64,000 bases of DNA. It comes from Nitratifractor salsuginis DSM 16511 (GTDB taxonomy: Bacteria > Campylobacterota > Campylobacteria > Campylobacterales > Sulfurovaceae). The stretch's first letter is position 1. Every line of letters starts with the position of its first letter. Under the pieces are notes generated by a model that saw nothing but the letters and a program-made list of their open reading frames with translations, searched no databases and had not been told where the DNA came from. The stretch spans positions 248,001-312,000 of the forward strand of contig NC_014935.1 of assembly GCF_000186245.1 (NCBI RefSeq), given 5' to 3'. Position numbers and translations under genes: made by a program. This document shows, piece by piece, positions 17,236-25,060 of this stretch.

Positions 17236-17396
17236 ATTGAAGAATGAGGAACTAGGAATGAGGAATTTTGGAAAGCTTTTCTTCGAAAAGCGTTTTATTG
17301 AAAGGATGGATGTGAAAGTAACGAGTAAAAAGTTTTTCGCAGAAAAACATACCACAGTTCCTCATTCCTCATTCCTCATTCCTCATTCCTCCTCCG
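17236..17396 (+). repeat. Inverted pair of heptamer arrays inside the Bat operon
   Basis: A GGAATGA-type array (17241-17266) and its inverse (TTCCTCA units, 17357-17395) face each other across about 90 bases. The two arms could pair into a long imperfect stem in the RNA between moxR and the DUF58 gene. The small open frame over this stretch is not supported as a gene. Confidence 0.7.
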
Positions 17397-17409
17397 ATAG
17401 GAGGAAGCG

Positions 17410-18237
17410 ATGACTTTCACCGCCAAAAAGATTGCCCTCAAGACCCGCAAGCAGGTCTTCGGGGAGATGCTGGGGAACAACGCTTCCCTCTTTCAGGGAG
17501 AGGGGTTCGAGTTTGCCGAGCTTCGGGAGTATATCTACGGCGATGATGTGCGCAAGATCGACTGGAAGACCACCGCCAAGCTCCGGCGCCCCTTCGTCAA
17601 GATCTATCACGAGGAGCGGGAGCTCAATGTGGTGGTCTCCACGCTGCTCAGCGGCTCCACCTGGTTCGGCACCCAGCGCCCCAAGAGCGAATATATGGCG
17701 GAGATCCTGGCGCTGCTGGGCTTTTCGGCGGTCAAGAACAGCGATCTCTTTTCCCACATCATCTATGCCGACCGCCTCTACCGGATGAGCCGCCCTTCCA
17801 AGAAGATCTACGCCGTGCATCAGGAGCTGGAGGAGGCGCTGGCCTTCGATCCGCTGGGCAAAGAGGCGGACTATGCCGGCTGGACCGACACCCTCTTCCG
17901 CCGGGTCAAGAAGAAAGCGCTGATGTTCCTCATCGGGGACTTCGTCGGCGAAGTGGACCTGCGCCTTTTGAGCCGCAAGCACGATCTCTTCGTCATCATC
18001 GTGCGTGACCGTTTCGAGGAGCACCCCCGCTCTCTGGGCTACCTGCGGCTTGTCGATCCCGAGACGGGGGAGAGCTTCGAGGGGGATATCAACGAGGGGG
18101 TGATGGGCGAATACCGCAAGGCGATGATCGCCAACGACCGCCGGCTCTACCGCCACCTGCGGCAAAACGGCATCCGCCACGTCAAACTCTATACCGATGA
18201 AGAGCCTTTCGCCAAACTGCTTAGGAGGATGCGATGA
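17410..18237 (+). CDS. DUF58 domain protein of the Bat operon
   Basis: The 275-residue protein has the DUF58 hallmarks: FQGEGFEFAELREYIYGDD near residues 30-48, then RKIDWKTTAKL, followed by a VWA-like fold. DUF58 proteins are regular partners of MoxR ATPases and Bat VWA proteins; their biochemical role is not settled. The ATG follows GAGGAAG. The stop overlaps the next start (ATGA), showing translational coupling. Confidence 0.88.
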   Translation: MTFTAKKIALKTRKQVFGEMLGNNASLFQGEGFEFAELREYIYGDDVRKIDWKTTAKLRRPFVKIYHEERELNVVVSTLLSGSTWFGTQRPKSEYMAEILALLGFSAVKNSDLFSHIIYADRLYRMSRPSKKIYAVHQELEEALAFDPLGKEADYAGWTDTLFRRVKKKALMFLIGDFVGEVDLRLLSRKHDLFVIIVRDRFEEHPRSLGYLRLVDPETGESFEGDINEGVMGEYRKAMIANDRRLYRHLRQNGIRHVKLYTDEEPFAKLLRRMR

Positions 18238-18647
18238 AGCCCGATATGAATCAAACCCTTCCTCCCATCAAGGATATCAAGCCGATGGCGGAGATCCCCG
18301 ACCACAGCCTCTGGCTCTATTGGGGGGTCGTGATCCTGGGGATCGCCATCCTGGCGCTGGCGCTTTTCTTCCTGGTGCGCTGGATCCTGGCCCACCGCCA
18401 CGTCAACCGGGCCAAGGAGTATCTCGAGGCGCTCCACCGGGTCGATTGGCACGATCCCAAGCGGGCAGCCTATACCATCACGAAGTATGGGCGGCTTTTG
18501 GCTACCGACGACCGGAGGAAGGAGCTCTTTAGCCAGCTGCTCCCTCTGCTGGAGCGCTACAAATACCGCAAAGAGGTGGGCCCCGTCGACGAAGAGACGC
18601 GGCGCCGCTTCGAACTCTACAGGCAGGTCTGCGATGAATCAGTTTAG
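18234..18647 (+). CDS. Small membrane protein of the Bat operon (DUF4381-like)
   Basis: The 137-residue protein has one transmembrane helix at about residues 28-50 (WLYWGVVILGIAIL onward) and a charged cytosolic C-terminal helical domain. Small single-span proteins of this type lie between the DUF58 and VWA genes in many bat operons. The start overlaps the DUF58 stop by four bases and the gene ends 14 bases inside the next. The family assignment rests on position and architecture. Confidence 0.7.
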   Translation: MKPDMNQTLPPIKDIKPMAEIPDHSLWLYWGVVILGIAILALALFFLVRWILAHRHVNRAKEYLEALHRVDWHDPKRAAYTITKYGRLLATDDRRKELFSQLLPLLERYKYRKEVGPVDEETRRRFELYRQVCDESV

Positions 18648-19554
18648 CTTTCAGTACCCCTGGGCACTGGCGCTGATCCTGCTCTTTTGGATCTGCGGGC
18701 GTTACTGCCCTGCCCGGACCCAGGCGATCTACTTTCCCCACGTGCGGCGCCTGCTCTCGGTCCACGCCCACAAGAGTCGCTGGCTGGAGATCCTCAAATG
18801 GATCGGGATCATCTCTCTGCTCCTGGCTCTGGCCTCTCCGGTGCTGACCAACGAGTACAAAGAGATTAAAAAAAAGGGCCGGGACATTATGCTGGTTATC
18901 GACTCCAGCGATTCGATGAACCAGTGGGGTTTCGATCCCGGCGACCCCAACAAGAGTAAATTCGACGTGGTCAAGGAGGTGGTCGGCGATTTTATCGATA
19001 AGCGCAAGAATGACCGGATCGGTTTGATCAACTTCGCCAGCGTCGCTTTCGTCGCGTCGCCTCTGACCTTCGAAAAGGATTTCCTGCGCAAGATTTTGCA
19101 GATGCAGGAACCCGGGATCGCCGGAAAACGCACCGCCATCAACGACGCCCTGCTGCAGACTTATAACATTCTCAGCAAGAGTGACGCGAAGAGCAAGATC
19201 GCCATTCTGCTCACCGACGGGATCGACAACGCCAGCCGGATCAGCTTCGACGAGATCCGCCGGCTCATCAGCGACAGCGATATCAAGCTCTACACCATCG
19301 GGATCGGCAGTTACCGGGATTTCGACGCTCCCTATCTCAAGGCACTGGCCCAGGCGGGGCACGGACGCTTCTTCGCCGCGAGCGACCGCCGAAGTCTGCA
19401 AAAGATCTATGAAGCGATCGACCGCCTGGAGACCAGCAAGATCAAGAGCAAGCGGGTGGTTCAGCACCGATATCTCTATATCTACCCGCTCTTTGTTGCC
19501 ATTCTGGCCTGGCTCTTTTTTATCTATCTGCGAAGCGCCAAGGGGGTGGAGTGA
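18634..19554 (+). CDS. batA: BatA-like VWA membrane protein
   Basis: I start it at ATG 18634; the longer frame from 18487 would overlap the previous gene heavily. The 306-residue protein has an N-terminal membrane helix, a second near residue 55, a VWA domain with the metal site DSSDS and LLTDGIDN, and a C-terminal membrane helix (YPLFVAILAWLFFIYL). BatA/BatB form a membrane complex with the other Bat proteins linked to stress or oxygen tolerance in Bacteroides and Leptospira relatives. Its stop overlaps the next start (TGATG). Confidence 0.85.
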   Translation: MNQFSFQYPWALALILLFWICGRYCPARTQAIYFPHVRRLLSVHAHKSRWLEILKWIGIISLLLALASPVLTNEYKEIKKKGRDIMLVIDSSDSMNQWGFDPGDPNKSKFDVVKEVVGDFIDKRKNDRIGLINFASVAFVASPLTFEKDFLRKILQMQEPGIAGKRTAINDALLQTYNILSKSDAKSKIAILLTDGIDNASRISFDEIRRLISDSDIKLYTIGIGSYRDFDAPYLKALAQAGHGRFFAASDRRSLQKIYEAIDRLETSKIKSKRVVQHRYLYIYPLFVAILAWLFFIYLRSAKGVE

Positions 19555-20561
19555 TGGAATTCGTCTATCCGCAATTTTTCTGGGTGATGATCGTTCCGTT
19601 TGTCATCTTCGCCTTTCTGGTGACAACCAACCGGGACAAGGTGGCCCGGGTCTTCAGTGAACAGGTGCTGGAGCGGCTCCGGGCCGACAGCGAAACCCTG
19701 CCCAACTCACTGAGGAATCTGGTGCTTTTTACGGCGGTTTTCCTGATGATCGTCGCTCTGGCACGCCCCGTGATCGACAAGGGAGAAAAGGTGGTGCCTC
19801 TGCAGGGGATCACCCTCCTGACGGCACTGGATATTTCCGGTTCGATGCGCTCGAAGGACCGCTACCCCAACCGTCTGGAGTTCGCCAAGGTCAAGCTCAA
19901 GCAGTTCCTGGACGCTTTGCCTGGTGATCAGGTGGGGCTGATGGCTTTTGCCCGCAACGCCTTCGTCCTGGCCCCTTTCACCGGCGATACGGCGACGTTG
20001 AAGCAGATCGTCGACGGGGTCAACGAGGATTACATCAATATGGCTGCCACCGATTTCGTCTCCCTGGCCGAAGAGGCGGCGAGGCTCCTGGCGAAGAAGA
20101 AAGAGAAGATCCTCGTCGTCTTCACCGACGGAGGGGACCCCCAGGCCCTCAAGGGTTTCAAAGAGGCGCTCAAAGAGCGGGGGATTACCCTCTATGCCGT
20201 CCTGGTCGGTACCAAAAAGGGCGCGCCCGTTCTCGATCGGCGGGGACGGCCGATGACCAAGCGTGACGGCACCATCGCCATCACCCAGCTCAACGAAGCC
20301 CTGGGCAAGATCGCCCGGGAGACCGGCGGGGATTATGTCATCGCCGGCAACGGGCGGGAGGATATGCGGCGCCTGGCGGAGGAGATCCATCGCAAATTTT
20401 CCAGCGAGAAGCAGGGGGCCGTTCACATTCACGACCGGGTGGAGCTCTTCATCTATCCTCTGATGGGGGCGGTACTGCTGCTGCTGATCGGATTGAGCTC
20501 GATGCCCCGAAGCGGACAGGGTTTCCGCCGGGGAAAATCCCGTGCAAGGAGGGGATCGTGA
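19554..20561 (+). CDS. batB: BatB-like VWA membrane protein
   Basis: The 335-residue protein repeats the BatA plan: an N-terminal membrane helix (FFWVMIVPFVIFAFL), a second helix near 60, a VWA domain with metal site DISGSM and FTDGGDP, and a C-terminal helix (PLMGAVLLLLIGL). A GTG three bases upstream of the chosen ATG is also possible. It is translationally coupled to BatA upstream and to the TPR gene downstream (GTGA overlap). Confidence 0.86.
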   Translation: MEFVYPQFFWVMIVPFVIFAFLVTTNRDKVARVFSEQVLERLRADSETLPNSLRNLVLFTAVFLMIVALARPVIDKGEKVVPLQGITLLTALDISGSMRSKDRYPNRLEFAKVKLKQFLDALPGDQVGLMAFARNAFVLAPFTGDTATLKQIVDGVNEDYINMAATDFVSLAEEAARLLAKKKEKILVVFTDGGDPQALKGFKEALKERGITLYAVLVGTKKGAPVLDRRGRPMTKRDGTIAITQLNEALGKIARETGGDYVIAGNGREDMRRLAEEIHRKFSSEKQGAVHIHDRVELFIYPLMGAVLLLLIGLSSMPRSGQGFRRGKSRARRGS

Positions 20562-21589
20562 AGCGACTCTTCAAACTTTTCGGGCTTCTCCTGCTCCCGC
20601 TCCTTCTGAGCGCCGGCTTGCAGGATTTCAAACTCATCGAAGCGGCCAAAGCCGCCTACAAAGCCGGCAAATACGATCAGAGTGCCCGACTGCTCAATCA
20701 ACTGCGGGAAGAGAATCCCCCGTTGCAATACGATTTGGGCAACGCCTATTACAAAGCCGGTAAATACCAAAAGGCCCTCTTGCACTACAAACGGGCCAAA
20801 GGAAAGGGGGTCGACGAGCATGCCCGCCTCCACAACCTGGGCAATACCTATTTCAAAATGCATCGGCTCAAAGAGGCGATCCAGGCTTATGAAGCGGCAT
20901 TGAAGATCCGCGACGATGCCGAGACCCGGTACAACCTGGAGTTGGCGAAAAAGCTGCTGAAGAAAAAAGAGCGGAAAAAGAAGCAACAGCAGAAACAGCA
21001 ACAAAAACAGCAGAATAAGAAGAAGCAGAAACAAAACAAACAGAAGCAGCAGAACAAACAACAGAACAAGCAAAACCAGAATAAAAAGCAAAAGCAGGGC
21101 CGGCAGAACAAGAAACAGCAGCAAAAGCAGGGAAACAAAGCAAAGCAGAAGCAAGAGAAGCAAAGCTCCAAAGAGGGCTCTTCCCAGCAAAAAGAGCAGA
21201 AAAGCTCCGGTTCGGGGAATGAATCGAAAAAACCCTCCAAAGGGAAAGAGAAGGGCCGGGAGAAAAAGTCCCAACCCAAACAGGGGCAGGGACAGTCCCA
21301 GACCCCTAAAAAGGCGCAGCGCAAAGAGGCCCGCTACAAGCCCTCCCAGCCCAAACCGGCCCAAAAACCTCAATCCCAAAAGCCCCAGGAGGCCAAAGGG
21401 GCACAGTCTCAAGGCAGCGGAGGTGAAAAAGCCCAAAAGGGTGCGGCGAAAGTGGGTCGGGTGCGCAGCCTCCAGGCCAGAGAGATCCGGCGCCTGATGA
21501 AGCGGCTGGGCGGAGAGAAGATGCCGACGCTGATGTATCAAACCGGGGGAAGAAAAACGACTTCCCAAGAGCCGCTCAACCCCTGGTAG
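20558..21589 (+). CDS. batC: BatC-like TPR protein with Lys/Gln-rich low-complexity region
   Basis: The 343-residue protein has a signal peptide, two to three TPR units (about 25-125, e.g. YDLGNAYYKAGKYQKAL) and then an extreme low-complexity region (about 130-250) almost only of Lys, Gln and Asn, followed by a Lys/Ser/Gln/Pro-rich tail. TPR proteins occupy this place in bat operons and are thought to scaffold the VWA proteins. The poly-KQ part is encoded by degenerate AARCAR codons, which may expand or contract by slippage. The GTG start follows AAGGAGG. Whether the low-complexity part has a function is unknown. Confidence 0.82.
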   Translation: MKRLFKLFGLLLLPLLLSAGLQDFKLIEAAKAAYKAGKYDQSARLLNQLREENPPLQYDLGNAYYKAGKYQKALLHYKRAKGKGVDEHARLHNLGNTYFKMHRLKEAIQAYEAALKIRDDAETRYNLELAKKLLKKKERKKKQQQKQQQKQQNKKKQKQNKQKQQNKQQNKQNQNKKQKQGRQNKKQQQKQGNKAKQKQEKQSSKEGSSQQKEQKSSGSGNESKKPSKGKEKGREKKSQPKQGQGQSQTPKKAQRKEARYKPSQPKPAQKPQSQKPQEAKGAQSQGSGGEKAQKGAAKVGRVRSLQAREIRRLMKRLGGEKMPTLMYQTGGRKTTSQEPLNPW

Positions 21590-21618
21590 GGAAAAAGTCT
21601 GAATAAAGGATTGAAAAG

Positions 21619-23196
21619 ATGAAAAAAATATTGAGCATTTTTGTACTTGCAATGACCCTGTTCCTGGGAATTCTACGTGCCGAGGGGGCCAGGGTCCAGG
21701 TCAGCTCCACCCGCATCGCCCCGGGCCAGAGCCTCCAGGTCAAGATCACCGCCGAGGGGGCGGATGTGCGCTTCCCCGATCTGCAGAAGGTCGCGGGTTA
21801 CCCGGTGGAGAATCTGCGCCGGATGAACAAAATTGAGAGCCGTTATGAGAATGGGAAATTCACTTCCAAAACCCAAAAGATACTCCGTTTCGAGATCTAT
21901 CCCCAAAAGAGCCTGACGATCCCCGCCTTTACCGTGACGATCGATGGGAAAAAGTATCGTACCGCTCCGGTCAAAGTAGAAGTGAGCCGAGCCGCCGCCA
22001 ATGCCGCGGCAGGGGGCTTTGCGATCCGGATGAGTCTCGATAAAAAATCGGTCTATATGGGCGAGCCCCTGCTTTTGACCGTCGATGCGGTCGAGCCGAT
22101 CAACGGTACCGTCGCCCAGATGCAGTACGCCCCTCCGGCCTTCAAAGATTTTTTCGTCAAACCTCTGGGCGGAGAGCGTCAAATTCGTCAGGGCAAGACC
22201 ACCATTCACCGCCTGCAGTATCTCCTGGTGCCCAAAAAGGCCGGCAGACTTCGGATCGAGCCCGCCTCCCTGAGGGTCGGGATCCGGGATCTCAACGCTC
22301 CGTCGGATCCCTTCGGGATCTTCGGTGCCTCTTTGAAGTGGATCTCTCTACGCTCCGATTCGCCGGAGGTTCTCGTCAAACCGGTCCCGGCCCAGGCCGA
22401 TCTGGTAGGCCATTTCCAAGTCTCGGCCAAGGTCTCCAAGCGCAAAGTCAAAGCCAACGAACCGGTCAACTATACCCTGAGCATCGTGGGAGAGGGGAGT
22501 CTGGAGGATCTCTCCGACCCCCGCTTCGACCTTCCTGGTGTGACGGTTTACAGTGACGATGCCGTCGTCAAGAGTACGGTCAAAAAGGGCCATCTCTACA
22601 GCCGGTGGAGCAAGAAGTATGTCTTCATCTCCGATCGGGATTTCACGATCCCGGCGATCGGACTGACGGAGTTCGACTACACCAGTGGCAAGCGGCGCAA
22701 ACTCGAGACCCCCAGTTTCGCGATCCAGGTGGAAGGGGGAACTGCAGCTACCGCTCCTGCAAAAAATGTGCCGGCGGGAATGAGGCCCCAGGCTCCGAAT
22801 CCGGAAAAAAATCCGGCCTCTTCCGCAAAAGGAGCCAATAAAAAAGAGAACCTCCTCGAAGATCCGGCCTACTATGCCCGCAAAGCCTATGAAGAGAAAG
22901 CGGCCCGGTTCAAATGGTATCTCCTGGGAACTTTCCTGGCGGGAATGGGGTTGATGTTCCTGATCCTGCGCCTCTGGAAGCTTCGGGGCAAAAGAGGCGG
23001 GGCATCGCTCCTGGGCAAGGGAAAACACTACACCTTTGACGAAGCACTGAAGATCCTCTATCCCCACATCAACGACGATCCCGAGGTGGAAGAGACGGTC
23101 CGAAAACTCTTAGCCCGAAAACGGGGAGAAGAGGCGGCAATCGACCGCAAACAGCTTGATCGCATAGCGGCCCACTACGATCGGGAGAAGGAATAG
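21619..23196 (+). CDS. batD: BatD family protein
   Basis: The 525-residue protein has a signal peptide (cleaved near ILRAEGA), several Ig-like beta domains typical of BatD (about 25-380), an Ala/Pro-rich stretch, one membrane helix at about 432-452 (WYLLGTFLAGMGLMF) and a short cytosolic tail. BatD proteins are periplasmic partners of the BatA/B VWA proteins. It lies 29 bases after batC and closes the operon; a weak hairpin follows. Confidence 0.88.
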   Translation: MKKILSIFVLAMTLFLGILRAEGARVQVSSTRIAPGQSLQVKITAEGADVRFPDLQKVAGYPVENLRRMNKIESRYENGKFTSKTQKILRFEIYPQKSLTIPAFTVTIDGKKYRTAPVKVEVSRAAANAAAGGFAIRMSLDKKSVYMGEPLLLTVDAVEPINGTVAQMQYAPPAFKDFFVKPLGGERQIRQGKTTIHRLQYLLVPKKAGRLRIEPASLRVGIRDLNAPSDPFGIFGASLKWISLRSDSPEVLVKPVPAQADLVGHFQVSAKVSKRKVKANEPVNYTLSIVGEGSLEDLSDPRFDLPGVTVYSDDAVVKSTVKKGHLYSRWSKKYVFISDRDFTIPAIGLTEFDYTSGKRRKLETPSFAIQVEGGTAATAPAKNVPAGMRPQAPNPEKNPASSAKGANKKENLLEDPAYYARKAYEEKAARFKWYLLGTFLAGMGLMFLILRLWKLRGKRGGASLLGKGKHYTFDEALKILYPHINDDPEVEETVRKLLARKRGEEAAIDRKQLDRIAAHYDREKE

Positions 23197-23205
23197 ACAG
23201 CCGAG

Positions 23206-23222
23206 GAGAAAAGGGATTTCTC
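23206..23222 (+). terminator. Weak hairpin between convergent genes
   Basis: GAGAAA-AGGGA-TTTCTC forms a 6-bp stem between batD and the convergent gene, with a T-run some 12 bases later. It is short for a terminator. Confidence 0.25.
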
Positions 23223-23230
23223 ATCCGAAG

Positions 23231-24031
23231 CTATTTTTTCTGTGAATCCAGCTCTTTTTTATACTCGGCTTTGATGGCGCGGATGATTTTGAAGTTGTCG
23301 TCGGCTTTGCGGGAGAGGAGACTGGGGATGAAGCGTGATTTGGAGTTGTACATCATTTCGTAGAACATAAAGCCCTTCCGTGCCTTTTCCAAAAGAGTGA
23401 GGGTCTTTTCATTGTTCAAGGGGTTGGCTTTGAGCTCATTGAGATGTTGGTGGAAGTCGTCGATGATGTTTTCCACATCCGCTTCGTAGTCGGGGAGGTC
23501 GACTCCCCAGATCTTCAGCAGATAATCGTTGGTGATCTTCATCGGGCCCCGACAGAGTTTGCCGGTGAGCGAAAGGAGTTCGAGGCCCCCCTTGGCTGCC
23601 GGTTTGGAGCCTTGAAGGAGCAGAGGGATCATCCGGTTGAAATTGGCCTTGAGTTTGAGCGCCCCCTCCTTTGTTGGGGGAGCTTGGAGGATCTTTTTGC
23701 TCTCATCCCAGATCTGTTGCGCTCGGTCGAAGGCTTTGATCGATTCCGGATGATCCTTGAGCCTCTGCTGGAAGTAGGCCTTGATTTGGCGAAAACGCTT
23801 GTCGTAGGCGGGAATGGCCCGCTTGAGGTCTTGGGAAGGGTTGTCGAAGGTGCTGTTGAGCCCTTTCATAATGTAGGCTTTGAGCATCTGCTGCGATTGG
23901 GTCATCTGGAGGCAGTTGGTGTTGAAAACATCGTTGAGTGTTCCGTTTTTCGGAAAGGAATCGATGGTAAAGGCCCCAAGCGTTCCCATCATCAGCAGCA
24001 AGATTCCCAGAACTTTCGTCATACGTATCAT
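23231..24031 (-). CDS. Exported helical protein with PilJ/NarX-type sensor-like repeats
   Basis: The 266-residue protein has a signal peptide (about 1-20, LLLMMGTLGA) and is otherwise helical. The segment QMTQSQQMLKAYIMKG and a second at about 150-185 (LLSLTGKLCRGPMKI) resemble the paired helices of the type IV pili methyl-accepting (PilJ_N) domain, which usually senses small ligands in chemoreceptors and NarX kinases. Here no membrane or signalling domain follows, so it would be a free periplasmic version. The function is unknown. It is transcribed alone toward batD. Confidence 0.5.
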   Translation of the reverse strand: MIRMTKVLGILLLMMGTLGAFTIDSFPKNGTLNDVFNTNCLQMTQSQQMLKAYIMKGLNSTFDNPSQDLKRAIPAYDKRFRQIKAYFQQRLKDHPESIKAFDRAQQIWDESKKILQAPPTKEGALKLKANFNRMIPLLLQGSKPAAKGGLELLSLTGKLCRGPMKITNDYLLKIWGVDLPDYEADVENIIDDFHQHLNELKANPLNNEKTLTLLEKARKGFMFYEMMYNSKSRFIPSLLSRKADDNFKIIRAIKAEYKKELDSQKK

Positions 24032-24098
24032 ATTTATTCCTTTTTATAATAGTAGATATTCAATTTCTATTATATATTTAGGAGAATTAAACGCTACT

Positions 24099-24929
24099 TC
24101 AGAGAATCTTGTGCAAATCGTTGGCGCGCTCCATCCAGTGGTGAAGCTCTTCCCACTTCTCCTCTTTGACCAGGTTTTCACAACGCTCCAATTCCCCCTT
24201 GAAACACTCGATGGCTTGCAAGAGATTGACCTGGTTTTGACGGAAAATGTCGGTCCACATATTGGGCGAACTTTTGGCGATGCGGCTCATATCCTTGAAG
24301 CCGCCGCCTGCGAGGGCGATGATGGCTCGGGGATTCTCCTGCTTCATGACGGCATTGGCCAGAGCGTAGCTCAGGGCGTGGGGCATATGGGAGATGAAGG
24401 CGGCATGTCGGTCATGCTCCTCGGCATCCATGTAGAAGATTTTCATCCCCAGATCGGTAAAGATCTTTTTGGCCAGGCGCCGCTGGATCTCTCCACTCTC
24501 TTCGATGTCACAGAGAACGACGACTTTGCCCCGATAGAGATCGGCTTTGGCGGCAACGGGGCCGCTCTTTTCCGTGCCGGTCATAGGGTGGGCGGCTACG
24601 AAATTCCGTCGGATTTCATCGGGGACACACTCGACGATCTGCTTTTTGGTACTTCCGAAGTCGATGATGGTCGTCTTTTCATCAACCCCGACGAGCTCCG
24701 GGAGTGTGGCGATGATTCCGTTGACGGGAATGGCCAGGACGATGAGGTCCAGGTTTTTGAAATCCTCCAACTCGTCGGAGATCCGGTCCACCAGGTGTAA
24801 CTCCAGAGCTTCGATACAGTGTTGGTCGTTGTGGTCATAGCCGAGGATCTCCACCTCTTTGTAGCGGTCTCTCAGCGCGAGGGCGAAGGATCCCCCCATC
24901 AAACCGAGTCCGATAATCCCGACATTCAT
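24099..24929 (-). CDS. tyrA: Prephenate dehydrogenase
   Basis: TyrA oxidatively decarboxylates prephenate to 4-hydroxyphenylpyruvate for tyrosine synthesis. The 276-residue protein starts with the Rossmann motif GIIGLGLMGGS and has the conserved AAHPMTGTEKSG substrate-site motif and the later HDRHAAFISHMPH. No chorismate mutase or ACT domain is fused; mutase activity is supplied by pheA at 38852. A GTG one codon upstream (24932) is an equally possible start. It is divergent from bamA across an AT-rich gap. Confidence 0.93.
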   Translation of the reverse strand: MNVGIIGLGLMGGSFALALRDRYKEVEILGYDHNDQHCIEALELHLVDRISDELEDFKNLDLIVLAIPVNGIIATLPELVGVDEKTTIIDFGSTKKQIVECVPDEIRRNFVAAHPMTGTEKSGPVAAKADLYRGKVVVLCDIEESGEIQRRLAKKIFTDLGMKIFYMDAEEHDRHAAFISHMPHALSYALANAVMKQENPRAIIALAGGGFKDMSRIAKSSPNMWTDIFRQNQVNLLQAIECFKGELERCENLVKEEKWEELHHWMERANDLHKIL

Positions 24930-25060
24930 CACTTGAAATCCTTTTTTGAAGTTTTAAATAAAAATATTAATAAATAGTAAAAAATAATCAATTTTATTTT
25001 AGTCAAAAAGAGGTAGTATATTGTTGAAAAACTTTCCAAAGAGGAAAAGAGGGGATTTAT

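Noticed and set aside
17222-17413. Small open frame of 63 codons between moxR and the DUF58 gene
   Set aside because: It consists mainly of heptamer repeats and overlaps the next start; no sign of coding.
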